A stretch of DNA of 41,938 nucleotides from Actinomycetes bacterium (GTDB taxonomy: Bacteria; Actinomycetota; Acidimicrobiia; Acidimicrobiales; Bog-793). Every line of letters starts with the position of its first letter. The first letter of the stretch is position 1. A program made the translations under genes and the position numbers. The DNA lies in assembly GCA_021797795.1 (NCBI GenBank), contig JAJZZB010000013.1, forward strand, positions 1-41,938. Reading direction: 5' to 3'. Under the pieces are notes generated by a model. The model saw only the letters and a list, made by a program, of their open reading frames with translations. It searched no databases and was not told where the DNA came from. Of this stretch, positions 1-8,220 are shown one piece after another.

Positions 1-109
1 CACGATCGCGAGCCTTTGAGCAGGACGTTCGCGCTGGTCAGCGCCTATTTACCGAAGAAGTTCCAGAGGGTCCGACGGGCAGCTCATCGAGATAGCCCGG
101 AAACTACCG

Positions 110-743
110 CTAGTGGTGTCCTGGCGATGGTAGGCGAACCGCTCCTGGCGTGCCCCGCTCGAGGTCCTGGCGGCGGGCCTTACGGAGGGCATCGCCGCGT
201 CCTTGGTGTTCGTCGTTCGGCGTGACGTAGTCAGACCGGCATGCAGGCGCACGGAGGGTACTCGGTGTGGACCCGGGTGAGCTCGTGCTCCAAGAGCGCC
301 GGATCACCGATGCGCCCAAGGTGTGGCCACTCGCCCTTCACGTGGCCGAAGAGCGTCTCGATCCACGCCTGGCCGGTCGGGGTGTGGGGGCGTCCATGGT
401 GCTGTGCGACGGCCATGGCGGCCATGAAGTCCTTCGTCGCGTCGCTCTTCACCTGCCGGGTCTTGACGGCCTCGGTCAGCTGCGCGATCTCGGCGCGCGG
501 AGCCTCGGGCGCCCTGTCGCGCTCTTTGGTCGGGCGTCCCGGCTTCGCCGCCGCTGCGGCGAGCACCGCGTCCTTCACCGCCCGGCGGATGTCGATGATC
601 GTGGAGACGTCCACAGTCCACTTGCGGGCCGCTTCGGCGGGGGTGATCTCGCCGGTGGTGATCTGCAAGAAGATCTCGCCCCTTGTCTCCAGGCTCAAGG
701 TCCGCGGACGACGGCGCCCTGCTCCTGTGCTCTCCTCGGCCAC
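110..743 (-). pseudogene. IS3-family transposase remnant, OrfA fused to the OrfB tail
   Basis: The N-terminal ~85 residues look like IS3 OrfA (LSLETRGEIFLQITTGEI, then AARKWTVDVSTI and a KPGRP linker). They run straight into the C-terminal end of an IS3 OrfB integrase domain (HHGRPHTPTGQAWIETLFGH, EWPHLGRIGDP). The DDE catalytic core that should lie between is missing, so an internal deletion fused the two ends. The frame-0 ORF stops near 231, but the OrfB tail (YVTPNDEHQGRGDALRKARR) continues in another frame to about 110, so there is also a 3' frameshift. This is a dead element, not a working transposase. The assignment rests on recognised family motifs; subgroup is not resolved. Confidence 0.8.
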
Positions 744-1239
744 TGCATGCTCCCCTCGGTTGGATCGAGGAGCCGGTCAGTCTCGCTTCGTTTCGCGATG
801 GACCTCCCGCGTCGAAGTCAGAAGTAGGACAGCGGTGCCGTTGATGGTGTAGCGCCACTCGCGGGAGTCGTGGCCGAGTCGGCACGGTCGACGGACGAGG
901 CCAGCGTCCTTCGTCTGCCTCACCGGGGGGAGGGGTGTCCAGCGGCCCGAGCGGCAGTGATCCCTATCCGGGGCGACCCGCGACTGCTCGATCGGCTCAT
1001 CGACCTGCTGGGGTGGCGCAGCAATCAACCTGGGCAGCGCGGCCACAGCTGCCGACGCGGGTCAGCGAGCGGCTGACCAGCTGCGATCTTCGCGGCAATG
1101 TCGTCCGACTCGCCAGACGGCGTGCTGGGACAGCGGACTGCCGGGTGACGGCACTCGGTGCGTTCGATAAAGGGAAACGTCGCCGCTGGACCAGTGCTGG
1201 CAGAGCCATTGCGCGGGTGGCTGTCCCCGGTCGCCTCCA
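744..1239. other. Intergenic stretch with no supported gene
   Basis: About 500 bases lie between the IS3 remnant and the 3' end of the D-2-hydroxyglutarate dehydrogenase-like gene. Short ORFs exist in several frames but none has a recognisable motif or a convincing ribosome binding site. The stretch may hold further eroded transposon DNA; I could not identify any. Confidence 0.5.
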
Positions 1240-2679
1240 TCAGGTCCCAAAGAGCACGCCCGGGTTGAGCAGCCCGGCCGGGTCCAACGCCGCCTTTATG
1301 GAGACCATCGCCCGGATGTCGGCTGCCGACCGCGTTAGCCCCAGCCACCGCGCCTTGGCCCGGCCGATCCCGTGCTCGGCACTGATGCTCCCGTGGTGGG
1401 CGGCCACGAGCCGCAGGATCCAGGCGTCGAGCTCGTCGTCGACCGGGGCGGGCCCGATCACGTTGACGTGAAGATTGCCGTCAGCGATGTGACCGAACAC
1501 CACTAGACGGGCGGCCGGGCATGCCTGTGACAGGCCCGCCCGCAGGGCCCGGTCGAAAGGCACAAGCTGCGCGGCGGGCAGGCTGACGTCGAGCTTGTGG
1601 GGGACTCCCGCCGCGGATATGGCCTCGGTTAGCCGCTCGCGATAGGACCACAGGGTCGCCAGCTGCCTAGGTTCCGTGCCGACCGCCACACGCTCGGGGT
1701 CGGCAAGCCTGCCCAGGATCCCGCCCACCTCGTCTACCACGTCGCCGTGTCCGCTCGCCTCGACGAACAGCGTCCATGGCGGGGTCTCCGAGAAGAGGTC
1801 CGGCAGGCCCGTGTGCTCGAGCACCAGTTGGAACCCGCTGCGGTCGACGGCCTCGACTGCGTGAAGCGAGGGCAGCCGCCGGAACAGCTCGGTGGAGAGC
1901 TCTACGGCGCCGCCGAGGTCGTCGCAAGCGCACAGGGCGACGGCGCGCTCCGGCAGCTGCGGCACTAGGCGGAGGCGGAGCTGCGTGAGGATGCCCAGTG
2001 TCCCCTCGCTGCCGCACATCAGTCCCACGAGGTCGTAGCCGCAGTTGTCCTTCACCAGGCCGCCCATGCGCGACACCAATGTGCCGTCGGCGAGCACCAG
2101 CTCGGCCCCGACCAGCTGGGAACGCATTGGCCCGTAACGCAGGACGTGGATTCCGCCGGCGTTGGTGGCCACCATGCCGCCGACGGTGGCGCTGGCGCGG
2201 GCCGCGAGGTCGACCCCGAATGCGAGCCCAGCACCGGCAGCCGCGGCGTGCACGCGATCGAGGGTCACTCCCGCGCCGACCGTCACCTGTGCGGCCGCGG
2301 CGTCCACCTCGCCGACGCGGTCGAGGCGGCGCAGGCTCAGGAGGACGGCCGTGGCGTCGGCCTCCCCGCCTGCGGGAGGCACCCCACCGCCGACCAGCCC
2401 GGTGTTGCCCCCTTGCACGACGATTGGCGTCCCGTGGCGCGCGCAGGTCCTGATGACGGCCGCCGCCTCGGTCGGCGTGCCCGGCCTGACTACGAGGCGC
2501 GCCGGGCCGCCCCACCTCCCCGTCCAGTCGACCTCGTACTGGGCGCGGAGCGCGGGGTCAACCAGCACATGGGACGAACCCACGACGGCGGTGAGCTCGT
2601 CCTGCAGCAGGTCGGAGCGTCCGTCAGCCCACCGCTCAGCCGCCAGCGGTAGCACCTGCCTTGCTCGGTCTTCAGGCAC
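1240..2679 (-). CDS. FAD-binding D-2-hydroxyglutarate dehydrogenase-like (GlcD family)
   Basis: Flavoprotein of the GlcD/D-lactate dehydrogenase/D2HGDH family, 479 aa, the usual size. The N-terminal half has the PCMH FAD-binding fold (VVRPGTPTEAAAVIRTCARH, VQGGNTGLVGGGVP, GMVATNAGGIHVLRYG, DNCGYDLVGLMCGSEGTLGI). The C-terminal FAD-oxidase domain has the metal/substrate motif GHIADGNLHVNV and the terminal SAEHGIGRAK. It oxidises a D-2-hydroxyacid and passes electrons to an acceptor. The family alone does not fix the substrate. The gene starts with GTG two bases after the stop of the HOT gene, so translation is probably coupled, and that neighbour makes D-2-hydroxyglutarate the best guess (inference). 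Glycolate or D-lactate remain alternatives. Confidence 0.85.
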   Translation of the reverse strand: MPEDRARQVLPLAAERWADGRSDLLQDELTAVVGSSHVLVDPALRAQYEVDWTGRWGGPARLVVRPGTPTEAAAVIRTCARHGTPIVVQGGNTGLVGGGVPPAGGEADATAVLLSLRRLDRVGEVDAAAAQVTVGAGVTLDRVHAAAAGAGLAFGVDLAARASATVGGMVATNAGGIHVLRYGPMRSQLVGAELVLADGTLVSRMGGLVKDNCGYDLVGLMCGSEGTLGILTQLRLRLVPQLPERAVALCACDDLGGAVELSTELFRRLPSLHAVEAVDRSGFQLVLEHTGLPDLFSETPPWTLFVEASGHGDVVDEVGGILGRLADPERVAVGTEPRQLATLWSYRERLTEAISAAGVPHKLDVSLPAAQLVPFDRALRAGLSQACPAARLVVFGHIADGNLHVNVIGPAPVDDELDAWILRLVAAHHGSISAEHGIGRAKARWLGLTRSAADIRAMVSIKAALDPAGLLNPGVLFGT

Positions 2680-2681
2680 CG

Positions 2682-3953
2682 TCAGCGGCCGCGCAGGGAC
2701 TGCTCGAAGATGCTGCGGACAGCCGACTCGTCGACGGGGCGGGGGACGACGGACAGTTGGCGCTGCTGTTTCATGGTGCCGGCCGCCAGGGCAGGGATGT
2801 CGTCGTTGCCGAACCCGAAGGTGCCGATCCCGGCGGGCACGCCGATGTCGGCGAAAAGCTCGCCCAGAGCGGAAGGCAGTGCCTCGGAACCCATTTCGAC
2901 ATCGACGGGTCTGCCCTGCAGCAACGATGCGGCGCGAAGGTGGCGCTCGCGACAGGCCGGGAACGTGAAGCGGAACGAGGCCATGGCCGTGGAAGCGACC
3001 GCCTGCCCGTGCGGCACCATGGGCATCTCAGGGTATCCCGCCGCGCGGTACGAACGGACCTGGCCCGCCACCGGATATGCGTTGGCGTGCGGCAGGTGCG
3101 TGCCGGCATTCCCAAACCCGATGCCTGCGTACGTCGACGCCAGCATCATCCCGCCGCGGGCCGCCAGGTCCGTCCCGTTGACCACTGCTGACCGAAGGTG
3201 CTCCCCCACCAGCCGGATCGCCTCCTCGCACCACCGGTCGCTGATCGGGTTCGACCCACAGAACGCGGCGCGCTTCGCCGGGGACTCGAAGGCCGGACGG
3301 GCGTCGAACGACTTGGCGGTGTAGCTCTCGAGCGCGTGGCTCAGCACATCGATGCCGCATGCCGCGGTCACCTCCGATGGCAGCGACAGCGTGGTGGCCG
3401 GGTCGACCACCGCCATCACCGGACGCAGCCGCGCCGTGCTGATCCCCGCCTTCAGTCGCATGCTGAGCAGGTCCACGACACAGATCGTCGTCGCCTCGGA
3501 CCCCGTCCCTGCCGTCGTCGGCACAGCGATCAGCGGCAGCAGCGGCCTGTCGGGGACCCGCCCCCTGCCGATCGGCGGGGCGACGAAGTCCATTAACGTT
3601 CCATCCTGGGTAACCAGGAGGTTCACTGCCTTGGCGGTGTCGATAGCCGACCCCCCGCCGAGCGCCACCAGCCCGTCCCACGTCCCGCCCCGCGCGAAAG
3701 CCGCCGCCTTGTCGATGCTGTCGTCCGTCGGCTCGACCGCCACCTCGTCGAACACGTCACAGCCGATGCCTGCCGCGCGCAGGATCGCCGCGACCTCGTC
3801 GGCCAAGCCCGTCGCCGCCACCCCCGGGTCGGTTAGCAACAACGCACGCCGCACGCCGTACTGTGCGACATCCCACCCCAGCTCGGCGATCGCCCCGACC
3901 CCGAACTTGATCGGCGGAGCGGCCCACGTGAACACGGTCTCGGTCCTCAACAT
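2682..3953 (-). CDS. Hydroxyacid-oxoacid transhydrogenase (HOT, iron-type ADH family)
   Basis: Iron-containing alcohol dehydrogenase superfamily, 423 aa. It carries the nucleotide-binding GGGSAIDTAKA and the metal ligands in GIDVLSHALESYT and GNAGTHLPHANAYP. Several stretches are specific for the ADHFE1/HOT branch: VAVEPTDDS, FVAPPIGRGRVP, GSNPISD, AGIGFGNAGTHL and ACRERHLRAASLL. HOT enzymes oxidise 4-hydroxybutyrate to succinic semialdehyde while reducing 2-oxoglutarate to D-2-hydroxyglutarate, using a bound NAD. The next gene downstream encodes a D-2-hydroxyglutarate dehydrogenase-like flavoprotein that could regenerate 2-oxoglutarate. The ATG at 3953 has a GGGGAAG upstream. A plain iron alcohol dehydrogenase or maleylacetate reductase is less likely given the HOT-specific blocks. 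Confidence 0.85.
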   Translation of the reverse strand: MLRTETVFTWAAPPIKFGVGAIAELGWDVAQYGVRRALLLTDPGVAATGLADEVAAILRAAGIGCDVFDEVAVEPTDDSIDKAAAFARGGTWDGLVALGGGSAIDTAKAVNLLVTQDGTLMDFVAPPIGRGRVPDRPLLPLIAVPTTAGTGSEATTICVVDLLSMRLKAGISTARLRPVMAVVDPATTLSLPSEVTAACGIDVLSHALESYTAKSFDARPAFESPAKRAAFCGSNPISDRWCEEAIRLVGEHLRSAVVNGTDLAARGGMMLASTYAGIGFGNAGTHLPHANAYPVAGQVRSYRAAGYPEMPMVPHGQAVASTAMASFRFTFPACRERHLRAASLLQGRPVDVEMGSEALPSALGELFADIGVPAGIGTFGFGNDDIPALAAGTMKQQRQLSVVPRPVDESAVRSIFEQSLRGR

Positions 3954-4043
3954 CTGCTCTGTGCTTCCCCTGTCTCGCTGGGCGGTCTTTCGTTCGGTGC
4001 CGCCCCTTGTCCACTGTGACCGCTCCTCGGCCCGTGTGGCTGG

Positions 4044-5582
4044 TCAAGTCGTCTGCACGGGTGCCGAGGCCTCGACCGCCAACACATCGGGGGAGGGGGC
4101 GAGGTGGCCGGCAGCGGCGGGTCCGCCTCCCCAAAGCTGCTCTAGGGACTTCCCCTTTGTCTCGATGCCGAACACAGCGGTGTTGACGATGCCGAGGAAC
4201 GACATGACGATCAGCGGCACCATCGCCATCTGCACTCCCCAGTGGCCGATCATCACAGGGAGCAGGAGCGTCCCCGCCACAGCGCTGAGCCGACCGGCAC
4301 CGGCACAGATGCCGGCACCCGTGCCGCGGATCCTCGTCGGCCACAGCTCACCGAGGAGGAGGTTGTCCGTCGACGCCGGGCCCAGCCACACCGCCAGCTG
4401 CACGAGGGCGAAGAGAGCCAGCAAGAGCGGGACCGCCGGGGGGTAGACGAGCACGTACGTTACTAGCGCGGCGCACACCCCGGCGTACCCCAGGTAGTTC
4501 ACGAACTTGCGACCCTGTCTGTCCACCATGAGAAAGATGAGGGCGATGCCGAGCAGGCCGGCGAGCTGCATCAGGAGGTTGCCGAGGGCATCACCGGAGT
4601 CCGTCTTCGAGTAGCCGACGCTCTTTAGGATGGTCGGTAGGAACACTGATAGCGCGTAGAACGGGGCACCTTCGAACACGTAGTTCAAGAGCCCGTAGGT
4701 GGTGTTGCGCTTGTAGGGGCCGAAGAGCTCGTGCCACGGGCGGTGCCCGGCGGTCCGCGCGCTGTACGCGCCTTGACCGCCGTGCTGCTTGGCAGCCGCC
4801 ACGACGGGTGCGCCCACGGTGACGGCGGCCGCAGCGTCGCGTGGCAGGGGTTGGCCCGTCTCGTCCGGTCGGCCGGCCTGGCTTGTCTGGTCGCGGAGCT
4901 TGTCGATGGCGGCATACGCCTCGGCGTGGCGGCCCTGGGAGGCGAGCCAGCGGGGCGATTCAGTCATCGAGCGCCGAGCTACCAGCACGACGACGGCAGG
5001 GATGGCGCCGCTCGCCAGCATCCACCGCCACGCGTCGGCTCCGGTGGTGTTGAGCAGCACGAACCCGACGGCGAACGACACCAGCTCACCTGACAGCCAG
5101 GCGAGGCCCCAATTGAGGGTGAGCAGCCGTCCCCGGCTCTTGCTCGGCATTGCCTCGGCGATGATCGGCGACGCCAGCGCGTAGTCGCCGCCGATCCCGA
5201 CCCCGAGCAGGAACCTGACCACTCCGAGCTCGATGTAGTTGCGGGTGATGGCGGAGATGAGGGCGAAGACGATGAAGAAGACGACGTCGATGATGAACAT
5301 CATCCGCCGGCCGACCCGGTCGGATATGCGGCCGAAGACGACGGCACCGACAAAGTTGCCGATCAGGATCGCCGACGCCACGAAGCCTACCTGGAAGGTA
5401 CCCATGTGGAACTGGCCCTTGAGCTGGAGTAGGCCGAGGGAAATGATCGTGATGTCGTAGCCGTCGAGGAAGACGCCGCTGATCGATAGGAGCAGCAACT
5501 TGCGCTGGCCCCTGCCCAGACGGCGCCCCTCGAGCCGGTGAAACCCACCGTCCCCATCCAGTTGCGCGGTCGTCACGGACAT
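4044..5582 (-). CDS. MFS transporter, metabolite:H+ symporter/sugar-porter type
   Basis: About 512 aa when started at ATG 5582, which is preceded by GGAGGGAGGGG; the ORF track's longer start at 5654 lies inside the promoter and lacks such a site. The protein has ~12 hydrophobic segments, the TM1 motif LDGYDITIISL typical of metabolite:H+ symporters, the loop motif GRISDRVGRR, and ESPRWLASQGR at the end of the first half. A hydrophilic central loop of ~90 residues separates the halves. It is the first gene of the HOT/D2HGDH operon and probably imports the carboxylic or hydroxy acid that the operon degrades (inference). Substrate unknown. Confidence 0.85.
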   Translation of the reverse strand: MSVTTAQLDGDGGFHRLEGRRLGRGQRKLLLLSISGVFLDGYDITIISLGLLQLKGQFHMGTFQVGFVASAILIGNFVGAVVFGRISDRVGRRMMFIIDVVFFIVFALISAITRNYIELGVVRFLLGVGIGGDYALASPIIAEAMPSKSRGRLLTLNWGLAWLSGELVSFAVGFVLLNTTGADAWRWMLASGAIPAVVVLVARRSMTESPRWLASQGRHAEAYAAIDKLRDQTSQAGRPDETGQPLPRDAAAAVTVGAPVVAAAKQHGGQGAYSARTAGHRPWHELFGPYKRNTTYGLLNYVFEGAPFYALSVFLPTILKSVGYSKTDSGDALGNLLMQLAGLLGIALIFLMVDRQGRKFVNYLGYAGVCAALVTYVLVYPPAVPLLLALFALVQLAVWLGPASTDNLLLGELWPTRIRGTGAGICAGAGRLSAVAGTLLLPVMIGHWGVQMAMVPLIVMSFLGIVNTAVFGIETKGKSLEQLWGGGPAAAGHLAPSPDVLAVEASAPVQTT

Positions 5583-5626
5583 CGGCCCCTCCCTCCGTCG
5601 GCCCCAGCTGAGGAGCCAGCTCGTAT

Positions 5627-5645
5627 GTAACATGTAGCATGTCAC
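5627..5645. promoter_or_regulatory. Candidate GntR operator dyad
   Basis: GTAACATGTAGCATGTCAC is an imperfect 19-bp inverted repeat around the exact arms ACATG/CATGT. It sits in the 208-bp gap between the transporter start (5582, leftward) and the GntR regulator start (5791, rightward). FadR-type GntR proteins bind short dyads of this kind in divergent promoters. Binding by the neighbouring regulator is inferred. Confidence 0.55.
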
Positions 5646-5790
5646 TCTGCTCACACTGGGTCAACCCCCGAAAGGGACAGCTGAGGGAACCGCTGGTCCA
5701 GCACCGAACAGGAGCGCAGGCGGGCAGGCAGGCACGCGAGGTGGGCGACGCGACGGACCGAGTAGTACATTCGCCACTGGTGAGCCGCCG

Positions 5791-6501
5791 GTGAGCCCAC
5801 AGGTAGATCTCGTGGAGAAGCACGCCATCGCTGGACTGCACCGGCTCGTGCCAGCGCGGCCGGGCAACGAGCAGATCGTGGACCTGCTGCGACGAGCCAT
5901 CGTCGAGGGGAGCCTGGAGCCAGGCGCCCTATATTCGGTGCGCGAGATCGCGGAGGTGCTCGGAGTCTCACGGACGCCCGTCCGCGAGGCGTTCTTGCAA
6001 TTGGCAAAGGACAACACAGTGCGCTTCGAGCGCAACCGTGGGGTTCGGATCGTAGAGATGTCTCCGCAGGACTTGGCGGAGATCTTCGAGATGCGCGAAT
6101 GGCTTGAGGTGCCGGCCGCGGCACATGCCGCCGAACAGAGGACGGCGGCACAGCTGAGGTCGATGGAAGCATCGTTGGCGACCATGCAACGGGCGGTGGA
6201 GGTCGATGACGAGGCCGCCCTGTGGCGCAACGACCGTAAGTTCCATGACGCGGTGCTGAGGGCATCGGGCAACACGCGGCTGGCGGTCTACGTCGATGGC
6301 CTGCGAGACGTGGTGCTCCGTCGAGACTCCACCACCGTCCGCCATGGGCGGACGCCCGCTGCCATATTGGCCGAGCACCTTCCGATCCTCGAGGCGATCT
6401 CCCGGCGCGATGGCCCCGCAGCTGCCGACGCTATGGCGGCACATCTGCGCGCCACCCGGCAGATCCTGCTCGGCTCCGAGCATCCGCCTGCCGAGGTCTG
6501 A
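5791..6501 (+). CDS. GntR-family transcriptional regulator (FadR/FCD subgroup)
   Basis: 236 aa. The winged helix (residues ~25-90) shows VDLLRRAIVEGSLEPGALYS and VREIAEVLGVSRTPVREAF, the GntR signature. The rest is an all-helical FCD ligand-binding domain with EMREWLEVPAAAHAAE, the metal-site region NDRKFHDAVLRASGN and EHLPILEAI...AAADAMAAHL. FCD domains often bind small carboxylates through a metal held by Asp and His. It is divergent from the transporter-HOT-D2HGDH operon and probably represses it until the hydroxyacid substrate is present (inference). The start is GTG. Confidence 0.9.
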   Translation: MSPQVDLVEKHAIAGLHRLVPARPGNEQIVDLLRRAIVEGSLEPGALYSVREIAEVLGVSRTPVREAFLQLAKDNTVRFERNRGVRIVEMSPQDLAEIFEMREWLEVPAAAHAAEQRTAAQLRSMEASLATMQRAVEVDDEAALWRNDRKFHDAVLRASGNTRLAVYVDGLRDVVLRRDSTTVRHGRTPAAILAEHLPILEAISRRDGPAAADAMAAHLRATRQILLGSEHPPAEV

Positions 6502-6544
6502 CGGCTCTCGGCGGCCTTGGCGGGGCACCGCCGGACGGGGCCCC

Positions 6545-6862
6545 ATGCCTCGATCGGTCAGGCACGTCACCACCACTCGGGCTTCGGGCACCAGAGCAAT
6601 CGTGCTCGCCCGCTACGCCCGCAAAATGCATCCGGCCGATGCCATCGATCACTGGGCCTTCGCGTCGCTCAAGACCTCGCCCGGAGCGCCGGCCTTCTAC
6701 GACCATCGCAGTGCGGCAGGCGACACCCATCACTCCGCGCTCCGACATCTCGGCGACCGTCTCGGTGGCATCCTCCAGGGCTGCCTCGCCACCCACACTC
6801 TCCACAGCGAGACGACCGCTTGGGGCCGTCGAGCAGAGGCCGAACTCACACGAGCTGCTTGA
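6545..6862 (+). pseudogene. C-terminal fragment of an IS110-family transposase
   Basis: The frame contains TTRASGTRAIVLARYARK, then MHPADAIDHWAFASLKTSPG, FYDHRSAAGDTHHSALRHL and GDRLGGILQGCL...TAWGRR. These are the last ~100 residues of the IS116/IS110/IS902 transposase (C-terminal Transposase_20 side). The N-terminal RuvC-like DEDD half is absent: the sequence joins abruptly behind the GntR stop. After the stop, the DNA continues GCTTGACAGTTACTGCCG and TGGGATATC, which resembles typical IS110 right ends. Only a dead 3' fragment remains. Confidence 0.8.
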
Positions 6863-6882
6863 CAGTTACTGCCGTGGGATAT

Positions 6883-6913
6883 CTACTCACGCCCGCCCAG
6901 CGGGCGTGAGTAG
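6883..6913. repeat. Perfect 14-bp-arm hairpin at the end of the IS110 fragment
   Basis: The arm CTACTCACGCCCGC and its exact reverse complement flank a 3-base loop (CCA). There is no T-tract, so an intrinsic terminator is only one option. It lies at the apparent right end of the IS110 remnant and 120 bases downstream of the NagZ-like gene's stop (leftward). It could be the palindromic target the IS110 element chose, part of the element's own end, or a terminator for the leftward operon. Confidence 0.7.
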
Positions 6914-7035
6914 AGGGCGTCGGGCGTCGGGCGGCGTCTCTGAGCCACCCGTGGGTGGTTTGCCGCGCCGGAGAGCCCACGCACCGCCATGCTGCGAGCG
7001 ACTCGCCGTTCTCCTCGCCGGGTGGAGAGCGGGAC

Positions 7036-8220
7036 TCAGCCGCCCTTCAGGGCGAGGATGCGCCGCACCGAGGCCTGCACCTGCCCGAGCGGGAGCGCCC
7101 CCGCTGCGACCGCCTGCTCGAGGGCCGCCACCGTCGGTTCGAAGTCGCCCGGCGAGGTGACCATCGCCATGTCGGCGCCGGACTCGATGGCCTTGGCGGC
7201 TGCCTCCGGGGCGGTGTAGCCGGCCGCCTGGATGGCGCCGGTGTCCAGGCTGTCGGTGAGGATGACCCCCCTGAAGCCGAGGTGGCGCAGGTAGGCGTAG
7301 GCGGCCGGCTCGAGCGATGCGGGGGAGCTGCCGAGGCCCGGCACGGTGGCATTGCTCATCATGATGACCGGCACGTGCCCCGAGATGGCGGCCTCGAAGG
7401 GCACGAGGTCGCGGTCCTCGAGCTGAGAGAGCGGAGGGACGCGGGCGGGACCGAGGTCGGTGTCGGCGCTCACGTGCCCGAGGCCGGGGAAGTGCTTGCC
7501 GACGGCCAGCACGCCTCCCTCGCGCAGGCCCTCGAGGAAGGCGACCCCGTAGGAGGCGGCCGCCGCCGGGTCCTCGCTGAAAGAGCGCAGGTTCTCTGCG
7601 CCGACGGTCTCGGTCGCCGGGGCGGCGTCGAGGACGGGCGCGAGGTCCATGTCGAGGCCGAGCCGCCTCATCTCCTGCGCCCGTCGGGCGATGAGGCGGC
7701 GCACCTGTGCCGGCGACATGCTGGCGGCCATCTCCCTCGGCCAGGGAACCGCACCGATGACCTCGGAGAGCCGTGCCACTCCGCCGCCCTCCTCGTCGGT
7801 CGAGACGAGCGGGCGCACCTCGGCCGCGGCCACCAGCCGGGCGATGCCGGCGCGGATGGCGGGACCCGAGCCCGCCGGGGGCTGGCCGAACAGGACGAGA
7901 CCCCCCGCCCCGGCGCGCACGGCGGTGGACGACGAGGCGAGGTCGGAGAAGCTTCCGCCCACCATCACGAGCCGGGCGAGCAGCTCCTCCTCGCTCCAGC
8001 CGGCGAGCGACGTGGTCGTCGGCGTGACGGTGGCGGACGGCGGGGCCGTCGTGGTCGAAACGCTCGTCGTGGACGCCTGGGCGCTCGGCGGCGTCCCGTC
8101 GCTCGGCGCCTGACCCGAGGCCGCGCAGCCGCCGAGCAGCCCGACGAGGACGAAGAAGCCGAGAGGGCCGAGCAGAGCGCGACCCGGGCGTCCCTCTCCT
8201 GGGTCAACCCGGTGCGTGAC
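7036..8220 (-). CDS. GH3-family (NagZ-like) lipoprotein
   Basis: The ORF track starts at 7968, but the frame stays open to GTG 8220, which is preceded by GGGGAGGG. The longer form (394 aa) gains a lipoprotein signal (MTHRVDPGEG, a hydrophobic stretch, then lipobox LGGC with Cys32) and a Thr/Ser/Pro linker, so I prefer it. The glycoside hydrolase 3 barrel has VSTDEEGGGVARL, LGLDMDLAPVLD, AVGKHFPGLG and the nucleophile region VILTDSLDTGAI. Family members remove N-acetylglucosamine from cell-wall fragments. The usual KHFPGHG...DSH catalytic dyad reads KHFPGLGHVSADTD here, so the acid/base His is replaced by Asp. The 5' end overlaps the methionine aminopeptidase gene by 17 bp. Confidence 0.85.
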   Translation of the reverse strand, partial: VTHRVDPGEGRPGRALLGPLGFFVLVGLLGGCAASGQAPSDGTPPSAQASTTSVSTTTAPPSATVTPTTTSLAGWSEEELLARLVMVGGSFSDLASSSTAVRAGAGGLVLFGQPPAGSGPAIRAGIARLVAAAEVRPLVSTDEEGGGVARLSEVIGAVPWPREMAASMSPAQVRRLIARRAQEMRRLGLDMDLAPVLDAAPATETVGAENLRSFSEDPAAAASYGVAFLEGLREGGVLAVGKHFPGLGHVSADTDLGPARVPPLSQLEDRDLVPFEAAISGHVPVIMMSNATVPGLGSSPASLEPAAYAYLRHLGFRGVILTDSLDTGAIQAAGYTAPEAAAKAIESGADMAMVTSPGDFEPTVAALEQAVAAGALPLGQVQASVRRILALKGG

